Assembly: GCA_016932115.1 (NCBI GenBank)
Contig: JAFGDM010000247.1
Span: 1 to 42,318 of the forward strand
Direction: 5' to 3'
Origin: Deltaproteobacteria bacterium
Lineage (GTDB): Bacteria; Desulfobacterota; DSM-4660; Desulfatiglandales; HGW-15
Length of the DNA: 42,318 nt
In this document: piece by piece, positions 9,035-19,058 of the stretch
Layout of the letters: each line of letters begins with the position of its first letter
How positions within the stretch are numbered: the stretch's first letter is position 1
Program-made: the position numbers and the translations under genes
Notes under the pieces: generated by a model
Databases searched by the model: none
The model's input: the letters and a program-made list of their open reading frames with translations, nothing else
What the model was told of the DNA's origin: nothing

Positions 9035-10330
9035 CTAACTCATCTCTCTTGATTGTCCCGTACACGAGAGCACCGTACTCCAGAACCGGCCGTTGGGATC
9101 GATTCTTTTCCTGCTTGAGGCCGCCAGATCAATGGGCACATGGGTAAATTGGTTTTTCCAGCTCCCTACCAGCATCTTGGTTCTTCCCGACATTGCCGCA
9201 TGCACGGCGTGATGTCCCATCTGAAGGCAAAAAGCCGAATCATGGGGGTTTGCCGGAAGGCTTCGAATGGTATAGCTCGGGTCGATGTATTTCAAATTAA
9301 TTTCCATCCCTTCCTTTTTGAAGTGATTGCAGATCCGCTCTTTAAGGAAAAGGCCGATATCGTTGAAACGAACATTGCCCGAGGCGTCTTTTTCTCCGGT
9401 ATCTGCCATCAAGTCCTGTCCGGCCCCTTCACCGACCACAATCACGGCATGGCCGCGCCTTTCCAATCTTTCTTTGAGGGCCTTAAGAAGCCCTTCAAGC
9501 GTGAAGGGGACCTCCGGAACCAAGCAGAAGTTGACGTCATTGTTGGCAAGCGTGGCATAGGCCGCAATGAAACCGGACTCACGGCCCATAAGCTTGACCA
9601 AGCCGACACCGTTCTTGGCACCCACGGCTTCGGTGTTGGCTGACTCTATGGCCGTCCTTGACTCGGCCACCGCCGTCTCAAAGCCGAAAGAGGCCTCCAC
9701 GTAGGAAATGTCGTTGTCAATGGTTTTAGGGATGCCTATGACGCCGATCTTGAGACGCCTGATTTCAATTTCTTCTGCAATCGCTCGGGCACCTCTCAGG
9801 GTCCCATCCCCGCCTATGGTAAACAGAATGCCTACGTTCATTCGTTCCAGGGTGTCCACCATTTCAGAGACATCCTGGGGCCCGCGCGACGAAGCCAGGA
9901 TTGATCCTCCCATCCTGTGGATGTCCTTCACCGACTCCGGAGTCAGTTCGAAAGGAGTATGTCCGTGGCGGTAAGTCAACCCCTCGAACCCGTAACGGAA
10001 ACCGAAAACCGTTCTTACGCCATAGTGATGAAATAGCCCCAGAACAATGGCGCGGATTACATCGTTCAATCCCGGACAGAGGCCCCCGCAAGTAACAACA
10101 CCGCATTTCAACTTGGAAGAATCAAAGTAGATCCTCTCCCTCGGGCCGGCCAGCTCAAAACGCGGCGGCTTCTTTCCCGCCTCCAGAAAGGGTTCGATTT
10201 CCTTCAGTCGATCGTGAAAAAGCACATGCTCATCGTCACCGATGAAATCCCTTGTCAACATCGGTGAAGGTATTCTAGCCTCCCCGAGTTTTGAAATCGT
10301 AAGGTCAAGCTCGGTGTCGCCCATAGTCAT
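9035..10330 (-). CDS. pfkA: 6-phosphofructokinase (plant/trypanosome-like group, ATP-type motif)
   Basis: GGLCPGLNDVIRA, FTIGGDGTLRGA, GIPKTIDNDI, VGLVKLMGRESGFIA. Confidence 0.9.
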   Translation of the reverse strand: MTMGDTELDLTISKLGEARIPSPMLTRDFIGDDEHVLFHDRLKEIEPFLEAGKKPPRFELAGPRERIYFDSSKLKCGVVTCGGLCPGLNDVIRAIVLGLFHHYGVRTVFGFRYGFEGLTYRHGHTPFELTPESVKDIHRMGGSILASSRGPQDVSEMVDTLERMNVGILFTIGGDGTLRGARAIAEEIEIRRLKIGVIGIPKTIDNDISYVEASFGFETAVAESRTAIESANTEAVGAKNGVGLVKLMGRESGFIAAYATLANNDVNFCLVPEVPFTLEGLLKALKERLERRGHAVIVVGEGAGQDLMADTGEKDASGNVRFNDIGLFLKERICNHFKKEGMEINLKYIDPSYTIRSLPANPHDSAFCLQMGHHAVHAAMSGRTKMLVGSWKNQFTHVPIDLAASSRKRIDPNGRFWSTVLSCTGQSREMS

Positions 10331-11757
10331 CCTCTTAAATCAATCAGTTCCATTCTGTTATTAGCCTCAGGATGCTTCACAGAAGGCCCCTGCGTGAGAA
10401 TCACCAAATCCCCTTGCAACTGGTGATCATGGAGCCACGTCTTCGCATAGGCCCTCCAATCCTCCGGATGATCAGGCTCCCAAACCGGAAAGACACCGTA
10501 ACTGAACTGGAGTTTCCTGCAGGTCTCATCCTGGGAACTGAGGCCCAGGATCCACACCGGTGGTCTATAACGGGCAATGCTTCTGGCTGTCGCCCCACTC
10601 CGGGTGGGCACGATAACCACCGCAGGAGTGACCCTTTCCATCGCGGCTTCCACGCTGAAAGCAATCAACTCCGTCAGGCTGACTTTGTCTTTCCGGCGAG
10701 TCCGGTATAAAAACTCCCGGACACGCGACCCCGGTCGATGTGGCTCGATGGCAGATGCGATTCCGGCAAGCATCATTACGGATTCAACAGGATGCTTTCC
10801 CACGGCAGATTCGCCTGAAAGCATCACGCAGTCGGTGCCATCCAGGACGGCATTCGCCACATCCGTTGCCTCGGCCCTGGTAGGTCTGCGGTGGATTGTC
10901 ATGGACTCGAGCATTTGGGTTGCCGTGATCACGGGTTTGCCGAGCAGATTCGCCTGCCCAATCAATCGCTTCTGAACAACCGCAATCTGCTCGATCGGGA
11001 TCTCGACGCCCAGATCTCCTCGCGCGATCATGATCCCGTCCGCTTCGCGAAGAATGCTCTCCATGCACTCAAGAGCCCCCGCACGCTCGATCTTGGCTAT
11101 GATAAAAGGGGCATGCCCGAGTTCTTTGGCCGCTTTTCGAACTGCGGCAACGTCTTCCCCGGATTCCACGAACGACTGGCTGACCGCATCGACGCCCTGT
11201 TCAAGAGCAAAGCGAAGGCATTCCCGGTCACGCTCCGTAAAGGCCGATATGCCAAGGTTGATACCGGGCAAATTAACCCCTTTACGGGAGCGCAACTCTC
11301 CACCCACCACAACCTCGCACATAACCTCGTCACCGGTGACAGCAAGGACCTTCAATTGAATGAAACCGTCATTCAGGTAAAGAGCATCTCCACGTTTCAC
11401 GGCCTCGGGTAGCCCGGGAAAACTCACCGAGGCTCTGTCTTTATCTCCGATGACTTCCTTGGTCGTGAGGGTGAATCTCTCGTCTTTCTTAAGTTCCACA
11501 GGCTCCTGCCCGAGCTTTCCGATTCGCATTTTCGGTCCGCTAAGATCGGCCATGACCGCCAAGCGTCGCCCTGTTGAACGGGAAGCGGCCCGGAGGGCTT
11601 CAATACTTCTTTTGTGTCCTTCAAAGTCGCCATGGCTAAAATTAAGGCGAGCCACGTTCATCCCCGACAGAAGCATCTGTTCCATCACTTCCTGCGATTC
11701 AGAGGCAGGCCCAATGGTGCAAACGATTTTGGTTTTGTTCGGCGGCAGACCACTCAT
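10327..11757 (-). CDS. pyk: Pyruvate kinase
   Basis: KTKIVCTIGPASESQEVMEQMLLSGMNVARLNFSHG; IMIARGDLGVEIP; CVMLSGESAVGKHPVESV. Listed ORF extends to 11805; MSGLPPNKTKIV start preferred. Confidence 0.95.
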   Translation of the reverse strand: MSGLPPNKTKIVCTIGPASESQEVMEQMLLSGMNVARLNFSHGDFEGHKRSIEALRAASRSTGRRLAVMADLSGPKMRIGKLGQEPVELKKDERFTLTTKEVIGDKDRASVSFPGLPEAVKRGDALYLNDGFIQLKVLAVTGDEVMCEVVVGGELRSRKGVNLPGINLGISAFTERDRECLRFALEQGVDAVSQSFVESGEDVAAVRKAAKELGHAPFIIAKIERAGALECMESILREADGIMIARGDLGVEIPIEQIAVVQKRLIGQANLLGKPVITATQMLESMTIHRRPTRAEATDVANAVLDGTDCVMLSGESAVGKHPVESVMMLAGIASAIEPHRPGSRVREFLYRTRRKDKVSLTELIAFSVEAAMERVTPAVVIVPTRSGATARSIARYRPPVWILGLSSQDETCRKLQFSYGVFPVWEPDHPEDWRAYAKTWLHDHQLQGDLVILTQGPSVKHPEANNRMELIDLRG

Positions 11758-11871
11758 GGTTTTTCTCCCGGGAATGCAGCCGAAATCAGACCGCTTATCC
11801 CGCAAATCAAGCTGATCGCGGTGTCTCTGAACATGACACCTCTCAAGCCCCTGTTTTTTAGAGTGACAACT

Positions 11872-13812
11872 TCAGGAACGTCTCAGTTGTTCCTTCACGA
11901 AATTCAACGCTCCGCCCGCCAGCAGATGTTTTCGCTGACGCTCCGACACATCCAGAACGGTCATGATCTTTTGACCGCCGACCTCAACCGGGATATCCCC
12001 GTCTCTATTTTCAACACGCCTTCGAATATCCGGAAAAACAACTTTTTGCCCTTTTGTTAAGCGATCGTAGTCGGAGGGATCTTTGAACACCAACGGAAGG
12101 ATGCCGAAATTGCAGAGGTTGGCCTTGTGAATTCTGGCAAAACTCTTGGTTATCTTGACACGCACCCCAAGGTAGCGAGGACCTAGGGCCGCATGCTCCC
12201 TGCTGGATCCCTGACCGTAGTTTTCCCCACCAATGACCACAGCTTTTTCGGCCTTCTTGCTCTGCCTGTGGAACTCGGGATCGATTTGGTAAAAAACATA
12301 CGTGCTGATGGCTTCTATATTTGATCTAAGCGGAAGGACGGTGCTCCCTGCAGGCATAATCGTGTCCGTGGAGACATTATCCCCTACCTTGATGACGATA
12401 TTTCCTTCCAAGGTAGCGGGAAGCGGCTCCATGTTCGGGAGGGGCCTGATATTCGGCCCGCGAATCACCTCAGCCCGACCCGGGTCGGCACTCGGATAAA
12501 AAACAGACATCCTGTCGATCAGGTATTCTTCGGGGTCATGAACCTTTGGATAGGTCATCTCTTGAGCCAAATCACGAGGATCCGTGATGACTCCCTTAAG
12601 GGCCGCCGCGCCTCCCGTCTCCGGAGAGCAAAGATATACTTGGTCGTCTTTAGTCCCGGATCGGCCGGGAAAGTTTCTTGGAAAGGTGCGAAGGCTTATC
12701 TGTCCCGATCCCGGCGCCTGCCCCATACCGATACATCCCAGGCAGCCTGATTCATGAATCCTTGCACCGGCTGAGAGAAGAGACATGAGCCCCCCATGGT
12801 GCATGACGTTTTGCAAAACCTGCTTACTTCCGGGATTGATGTGCAAATCCGTCCCCGGGAATCTTCGTCGACCCTTTATGATATTCGCCACAACCATGAG
12901 ATCACGAAAAGACGAGTTGACACTGCTCCCGATGATAACCTGATGGACCTTGCGCCCTGCCACTTCACGCACGGGAACCACGTTTCCGGGCGAGGACGGG
13001 CAGGCGATGAGCGGTTCCAGGGAAGACAAGTCCATTTCACCGTGTTCGTCATAGGTTGCGCCCTCATCCCCCTGAAGTGCCTGCCATGCCTCTTCCCGAC
13101 CCTGAGCCTTCAAATAGGCCAGTGTGTTTTCATCAGAAGGGAAGACAGTGCTCGTGGCCCCCAGTTCGGTACCCATGTTACCGATTGTCTCCCGGTCCGT
13201 TGCCGAAAGGGCTTTCACGCCGGGACCATAGTATTCTACGACCTTCCCCACACAGCCTTTTACATCATAGCGCCTCAGCATCTCTAAAATCACGTCCTTG
13301 GCGCTGACCCAATCGGGCAGGTGCCCTGTCAATCTAACACCGAGCACTTTAGGGCATGGAAGGGAATAGGGCATACCCGCCATAGCCAAAGCCACATCCA
13401 GGCCCCCCGCCCCGATACCCAGCATGGACACTCCGGCAGCTCCGGGCGTATGGCTGTCCGCGCCTAAAACAATCTTGCCCGGGACCCCGAATCGCTCCAT
13501 GTGGACCTGGTGACAGATGCCGTTTCCCGGGGGGCTGAAATAAACGCCGTATTTGGCGCAGGCCGTTCGGAGAAACATGTGATCGTCGGCATTCTTGTTA
13601 TCGGTTTGAAGAATGTTATGGTCTACGTATTGGACGGCAAGCTCCGCTTTAACCCTTTCGATGCCGAGGGTCTCGAATTCAAGCATCGCAATTGTCCCTG
13701 TCGCATCCTGAAGAAGGGTTTGATCAATGCGGATGCTGATTTCCTCACCTTGTATAAGTCTTCCTTCAACAAGGTGAGACTCCAGGATTTTTTGAGTCAA
13801 GCTTTTTGGCAT
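11872..13812 (-). CDS. Aconitate hydratase
   Basis: 646 aa; LGADSHTPGAAGVSMLGIGAGGLDVALAMAG, SGCLGCIGMGQAPGSG, ENYGQGSSREHAALGPRYLG. Confidence 0.93.
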   Translation of the reverse strand: MPKSLTQKILESHLVEGRLIQGEEISIRIDQTLLQDATGTIAMLEFETLGIERVKAELAVQYVDHNILQTDNKNADDHMFLRTACAKYGVYFSPPGNGICHQVHMERFGVPGKIVLGADSHTPGAAGVSMLGIGAGGLDVALAMAGMPYSLPCPKVLGVRLTGHLPDWVSAKDVILEMLRRYDVKGCVGKVVEYYGPGVKALSATDRETIGNMGTELGATSTVFPSDENTLAYLKAQGREEAWQALQGDEGATYDEHGEMDLSSLEPLIACPSSPGNVVPVREVAGRKVHQVIIGSSVNSSFRDLMVVANIIKGRRRFPGTDLHINPGSKQVLQNVMHHGGLMSLLSAGARIHESGCLGCIGMGQAPGSGQISLRTFPRNFPGRSGTKDDQVYLCSPETGGAAALKGVITDPRDLAQEMTYPKVHDPEEYLIDRMSVFYPSADPGRAEVIRGPNIRPLPNMEPLPATLEGNIVIKVGDNVSTDTIMPAGSTVLPLRSNIEAISTYVFYQIDPEFHRQSKKAEKAVVIGGENYGQGSSREHAALGPRYLGVRVKITKSFARIHKANLCNFGILPLVFKDPSDYDRLTKGQKVVFPDIRRRVENRDGDIPVEVGGQKIMTVLDVSERQRKHLLAGGALNFVKEQLRRS

Positions 13813-13827
13813 AGGATCAACCTTTTA

Positions 13828-14187
13828 TCAAATAGCGATATAGACACCTCTACGGACGCTTTTTATCTTCTTCTGAGTTTTCAGTCGATTAATGGCATTC
13901 CATATTTTCTTGTTGTCGAATCCTGTCTTATCCCGAATTTGCGTGGTTGTTACGCCTTTGCGGCTCTTCCGGATGATAGAGTGAACGGCAATCATGGCCG
14001 TTCCTTCCTCTCTTATGCCGGACCTGACCCTTCTCACCACGACGGATCTTTTTCTCTTCGCTTTTATAACAGGAGCCTTATCGAGCTCTCTTTCAATTCG
14101 CTCCGTTTTCTTCAGAAGCGCTTTAAGACCTTTTACAATTGAATGCACATCCTTCTTCATGGCCTTCATTACAGTCAACCTCCTCAA
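13828..14187 (-). CDS. Small basic winged-helix-like protein (histone H1-like nucleoid protein candidate)
   Basis: Lys/Arg-rich linker KAKRKRSVVVRRVRSG, then HSIIRKSRKGVTTTQIRDKTGFDNKKIWNAINRLKTQKKIKSVRRGVYIAI, which resembles a winged helix. Confidence 0.65.
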   Translation of the reverse strand: MRRLTVMKAMKKDVHSIVKGLKALLKKTERIERELDKAPVIKAKRKRSVVVRRVRSGIREEGTAMIAVHSIIRKSRKGVTTTQIRDKTGFDNKKIWNAINRLKTQKKIKSVRRGVYIAI

Positions 14188-14310
14188 TTCTTGTCACAAT
14201 ATCTCAATCACATCTCTGTTTTTATCCTATGCGTTTTATCCTACCATGTCAAATGACAGGCTACTTGCGGAAAAAGGTCGAGCATAAGGAAATGAATCAA
14301 AGGAATGCTG

Positions 14311-15900
14311 TTATGGAATGAGAATGACAGGCTCCCTTCCGGGCGCGGTGATGCCTCGCCGCTCCAGCAGGGATCCCTCCAGCCTGTAAAGTGCGACCAA
14401 TGCTTTCAGGTAACCGACGACGGTACTAATCTCCTTGATCTGACTGGAGAGAAAATCCCGCTGAGCCTGCGAAACGAGGAACGCAGTGGACCTACCCACC
14501 CTTAGCTTTTCCGTCTCAATGCGCAGTTTCTCCTCCTGCAGTCTGCGGCTTGCCGAGGTGGCAAAAATCTGTTCCCTCGCTCTTGTTACTTCGATATACC
14601 CTGTCCGAACTTCCAGCTCGACTAGCTGTTCGAGGTTTTCAACCGCCTCGAGTCTCTGGTCTCTTGTCAAAAGCGAACGCCGGTACCGAGCCCCTGCGTC
14701 TCGATTCCTCAAAGGATACTGAAAGGTAATTCCCGCCGATGCATGATAGTGATCGTCCGTGATGTTGCCGACTGAAGTGCCGAAAGAGTCTGCATATCCT
14801 GTCTTTCCCAGGTAGATGAAAAAATCCATTTTAGGCAACAAGCCGTTCTTAGTTTGCACGATCTCCAGATCGCTGCTTCGCACGCCGAGCTTGGCTTCAT
14901 TAATCTCCGGGCGAAGGCGAAACGCAATTTTCACATGGTCCTGCACGGGGTCCAGAACCACTTCGGGCAGGCGGGGGGTTTCCGTAAGCTCAATCTCCGC
15001 GTCCCACAACCTTGGGCTTCTCGGATTGAGCAACCGCAACAACCGGAGTCGTGTGGTCTCGGAATTGCCTTTAGCCTCAATGAGCTCCTGGCGCTGCAGG
15101 GCTATTTCTGCTTGAGCGGCAGTAACTTCCGTCTCGGCAAGCCTTCCTACTGAGATCATCTCTTCAATTTCCTGCAACTGGTGCTCTGCCACGTTGAGGG
15201 ATTTCTCAAAAATCCGGATCCGCCTCAGAGCAAGGGCATAATCCAGGTAAGTTTCCTCCACCATCGCAACCATGGACTCCGAGAATCCTCTGAATTCGTA
15301 CTCCGAAATCTGGGTGGCTACCTGTGCCTGTTTAAGAGCGGCAAGGTTGACTTCGGTCCCCGCCCCTCGCAGCAATGCTTGAGTCACGGAAAAACCCAGA
15401 CGGGAAGCATATTGATCACTGTAAAAATCCGACCATGTTCTTTCCCCGGATAGGTTCACTTCTACCCCCGTGCCGGTGGGAAACAACTTTGATATTCCTG
15501 CCCGGGCGGTTATTTGATTGTCTGTATCTTCATAATCATCGGCGGTCCTGGACCTGTAAACTGCCTTTTGGCGGCCGTATTCCGCCCCCCACGCTAAAAC
15601 CGGATCAAAAACAGCCTCTTCCTGTTCCTCAAAAGTGCTCCGAATCGATCGATTATACTGCTCCACCCTGAGAGACCTGTTGTTCTCAAGCGCAAGCAAA
15701 ATAGCCTGCTCGATGGTAATGGCGATTGATGGCTTGGTCGATGAAGAATCCGGTTCTTGAACGAAAACCTCCACTTCCTTGGGAACGGCTTTTAGCTCAT
15801 AGACCGCGTTTGCCCTGAGCCGGCCTCCTTGCGCTCCCACTTCTACCCCCGGCATTAAAAAAACCGTTAATCCGATCAGAAATCCGGCCGGCAGCTTCAT
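14311..15900 (-). CDS. TolC family outer membrane efflux protein
   Basis: 529 aa; signal peptide, long coiled-coil repeats, adjacent to RND genes. Confidence 0.9.
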   Translation of the reverse strand: MKLPAGFLIGLTVFLMPGVEVGAQGGRLRANAVYELKAVPKEVEVFVQEPDSSSTKPSIAITIEQAILLALENNRSLRVEQYNRSIRSTFEEQEEAVFDPVLAWGAEYGRQKAVYRSRTADDYEDTDNQITARAGISKLFPTGTGVEVNLSGERTWSDFYSDQYASRLGFSVTQALLRGAGTEVNLAALKQAQVATQISEYEFRGFSESMVAMVEETYLDYALALRRIRIFEKSLNVAEHQLQEIEEMISVGRLAETEVTAAQAEIALQRQELIEAKGNSETTRLRLLRLLNPRSPRLWDAEIELTETPRLPEVVLDPVQDHVKIAFRLRPEINEAKLGVRSSDLEIVQTKNGLLPKMDFFIYLGKTGYADSFGTSVGNITDDHYHASAGITFQYPLRNRDAGARYRRSLLTRDQRLEAVENLEQLVELEVRTGYIEVTRAREQIFATSASRRLQEEKLRIETEKLRVGRSTAFLVSQAQRDFLSSQIKEISTVVGYLKALVALYRLEGSLLERRGITAPGREPVILIP

Positions 15901-15923
15901 GCCCTCTCTCCCCCCTGCGCTTT

Positions 15924-18900
15924 CTATATCCTGTTCAATGGATGAACATCTGCAACCTTAGCGGTTCTTTCCTGAAGCACTTCCTTTCTCGCACGACCCA
16001 CCTTAAACAAGGAATAGACCGTGGGCACCACTACCAAAGTGATCAGAGTCGAACTCAGCAGCCCGCCGATCACCACCCGTGCCATGGGTGCCTGTGTTTC
16101 GCCCCCTTCGCCCAGCCCGAAAGCCAGGGGCGTTAAGGCAAATGAAGTGGTCAGAGCCGTCATGAGAATAGGTCTCAGCCTTCTGCGGCCTGCCTCTTTT
16201 ATTGCCTCTTCAAAGGGCATTCCTCTTTTGAAAAGCAAATTGCTGTGATCCACAAGAAGAATGGCGTTATTGACGACAATTCCCCCCAGCATGATACATC
16301 CGATGTAGGACTGGATGTTGAAGGTTGTATGGCTGAGGAAAAGCATAAGTATGACTCCGATCGCAGCCAAGGGCACGGAAAACATCACGATGAGCGGGTC
16401 CAGCAAAGACTCGTATAAAGATGCCATCACCATATAAACGAGCACAAGAGCCAGAATAATGCTTATCAGCAATTCATGGAACGCCTTCTGCTGCTCTTCG
16501 TAATCGGTTCCAAACGCTATGGTGAAATCCCTCGGCACCGGAATGGAACGTAAGCGACTCTCGATGTCCTTTGTGATGGAGCCTAAATCCCGGTCGGTAG
16601 TGTTGGCGGAGACGGCGATCATCCGCTCCTGGTCTTTACGCTCGATAAACACCGGCCCTCTGCTCGGCCTGACCTCAACAAAATTGCGGAGCACCACGGC
16701 CTCGCCTTCGGCATTTAAAACCGTAAAGTCAAGGAGTTCACGGGTGTCCATCCGTTCCCCCTCCTTGAGCTTGACGAGTATAGTGTATTCTTTTCCTGCT
16801 TCTCGAAAATAGCCGGCCTCTTGCCCTGCAAGAATGGTCTTAAGCGTTTCCGCTATCTGAGAAACCGTCACTTTCATGCCCGCCGCTTTCTGTCTGTCCA
16901 CTATGATGTTTTCTTCGGGACTTCCGGACTCTCGACTCAATTGCACGTCGGTTACACCCTCAACTCGCTCCATCACGGATTTAACCTTCTGAGCAAGAAT
17001 TTCTGCCGTTTCGAGATCATATCCGCGAACCTCCACAGTGACACTTTCAATGTTGGATTGCCCCATCCGTAAAACAAACAGACCCTGGCCCGCCCTGGTC
17101 CGCACAATGGTACCGGGAATCCGGGAAAGCTTTTGACGCAAGTCGGCTGCGATCTCTTCGCTGGAGCGTGATCTTTCGGATTCGGGTTTGAGAGCAATCC
17201 GAAGTTCTCCGGTGTGAGAACCTTTGGCGCGCCAAGGTGTTCCGCCGATAAAACTAATGGTGTTCCTCACTTCAGGGACATCACGCGCTATGATTTTTTC
17301 AATAATATCAAAGCTTTTTTCCACCACGTCCACGCGGGTCCCGGTTTCCATTTCCGTATAGATCCTCACCTCACCTTCGTCCGCCTGGGGCATGAATTCC
17401 GAGCCCACCAGAGGAAAAAGAGAGAGACTGCCTGCAAGAAGCAGAAATGCCGCCGAGAGAACCCGCTTGGGATGGTTTAGGGCATATTCGATGATCCGCT
17501 TGTAGGTATCTTCGAGACTTTTCAGGGAACGACCGCTCATAAGATACATTTTTGCAAATACCCCGGGCCTCTCTAACTCCCCACGACTTACCGGCTTAAG
17601 AATCAAAGATGAAAGCATGGGCACCACGGTAAGCGCAGAGGCGAGTGAACATGCCAGGGCGAAACTCACCACGTAGATGAACTGCTTGAACATAACCCCC
17701 GCCATGCCTCTGACGAAGATCATAGGGAGAAAAACCACAAGAGTCGTAAGGGTACTTGCCAGGATGGCGGCGCTCACTTCCTCGCTCCCATCAATAGCCG
17801 CCCGGCGGGGAGGCGTTCCCGCCTCGTTCAGGCGAAAGATATTCTCCAGGACGACGATGGCGCTATCCACCAGCATCCCCACTCCAAGGGCGAGGCCGCC
17901 AAGGGTCATAAGATTCAGCGTGAAGCCGCCGAAATACATCAGCGTGAAAGTGGCGATCATCGAAATCGGTATGGCCGTGGAAACCACGAGGGTGCTCCGC
18001 ACATTTCTCAGAAAGAGGAAAAGAACAAACACAGCAAGGATTCCACCGTAGAAGATGGAGTTCCCTACATTATTGATAGCCCGTTTGATATAATCCGAGG
18101 TGTCGATAATCGGGCTTATGTGTATTTGAGGAAAATCCTGATTAAGCCTTTCGATTTCTTTCAGGACTCCTGAGGCAACCTCCACGGTGTTCATCCCGGA
18201 TTGTTTCATAACGGCCAAACGAACTCCCGGCCTGCCGTTCACTCGTACGATCCGCCTCACCTTCTGCCATGAATCTTCAACCTCGGCGATTTCCTTGAGC
18301 TGAATAGGAGCACCTGCTCTGACGGCAATTACTGTGTTTCGCAACTCCTCCAGGTCGGTGTACTCCCCGGGTGTGCGCAGCGTGACATCCATTACTCCAC
18401 GTTCAATCGTCCCTGCGGGAACAGTCACATTCTCCGCTCTGATCCTTAAAAGGAGTTGATCCAAGGGAAGTCCGAGAGCTTTAATCTTATCCCCGTTGAG
18501 ATTCACATGAATTTCCCGGTCCAATCCCCCTGCAACATCAAGAGTAGCCACGCCGGGCAATCTTTCGATACGGTACTTGATTTGTTCGTCGATGATGAGA
18601 CGCATTTGAACCGGGTCGAGCTTACTCGAAGCACCCAGGAAGAGAATAGGAAAACTGGCAAGGTCGAACTTCCTGAGAAAGGGCCTTTCAGCCTCGTCGG
18701 GAAGAACGGAAATCACTCTGTCCAGCCGGTCCCGCACGTCATTCGCGGCTGCGTCAAGATCTGTTGCCCAGGTGAAACTCACCCGTACCTGGCTTACCCC
18801 TTCAGCGGAAATCGAAGTGACCTGTTCGACTCCGGGTACGGCGCTCATAGCTTCTTCAATGGGACGGGTAATAAGTTCCTCGATTTCCTTGGGGCTTGCG

Positions 18901-19058
18901 TTTTCGTACTCCGTCGAAATGCTGAGAGTGGGATAGGTGATATCCGGCATCAGGTCGATGGGAAGGCGGGAAAGAGAAATTCCTCCCAAGATCATCACGA
19001 TAAACACCGACATGATAGTGAAAACAGGATAATTGACTGCGAAGCGAGAAAATTTCAT
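15924..19058 (-). CDS. RND efflux transporter permease
   Basis: 1044 aa; LPIDLMPDITYPTLSISTEYENASPKEIEELITRPIE, GMLVDSAIVVLENIFR, GGIVVNNAILLVDHSNLL. Confidence 0.95.
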   Translation of the reverse strand: MKFSRFAVNYPVFTIMSVFIVMILGGISLSRLPIDLMPDITYPTLSISTEYENASPKEIEELITRPIEEAMSAVPGVEQVTSISAEGVSQVRVSFTWATDLDAAANDVRDRLDRVISVLPDEAERPFLRKFDLASFPILFLGASSKLDPVQMRLIIDEQIKYRIERLPGVATLDVAGGLDREIHVNLNGDKIKALGLPLDQLLLRIRAENVTVPAGTIERGVMDVTLRTPGEYTDLEELRNTVIAVRAGAPIQLKEIAEVEDSWQKVRRIVRVNGRPGVRLAVMKQSGMNTVEVASGVLKEIERLNQDFPQIHISPIIDTSDYIKRAINNVGNSIFYGGILAVFVLFLFLRNVRSTLVVSTAIPISMIATFTLMYFGGFTLNLMTLGGLALGVGMLVDSAIVVLENIFRLNEAGTPPRRAAIDGSEEVSAAILASTLTTLVVFLPMIFVRGMAGVMFKQFIYVVSFALACSLASALTVVPMLSSLILKPVSRGELERPGVFAKMYLMSGRSLKSLEDTYKRIIEYALNHPKRVLSAAFLLLAGSLSLFPLVGSEFMPQADEGEVRIYTEMETGTRVDVVEKSFDIIEKIIARDVPEVRNTISFIGGTPWRAKGSHTGELRIALKPESERSRSSEEIAADLRQKLSRIPGTIVRTRAGQGLFVLRMGQSNIESVTVEVRGYDLETAEILAQKVKSVMERVEGVTDVQLSRESGSPEENIIVDRQKAAGMKVTVSQIAETLKTILAGQEAGYFREAGKEYTILVKLKEGERMDTRELLDFTVLNAEGEAVVLRNFVEVRPSRGPVFIERKDQERMIAVSANTTDRDLGSITKDIESRLRSIPVPRDFTIAFGTDYEEQQKAFHELLISIILALVLVYMVMASLYESLLDPLIVMFSVPLAAIGVILMLFLSHTTFNIQSYIGCIMLGGIVVNNAILLVDHSNLLFKRGMPFEEAIKEAGRRRLRPILMTALTTSFALTPLAFGLGEGGETQAPMARVVIGGLLSSTLITLVVVPTVYSLFKVGRARKEVLQERTAKVADVHPLNRI

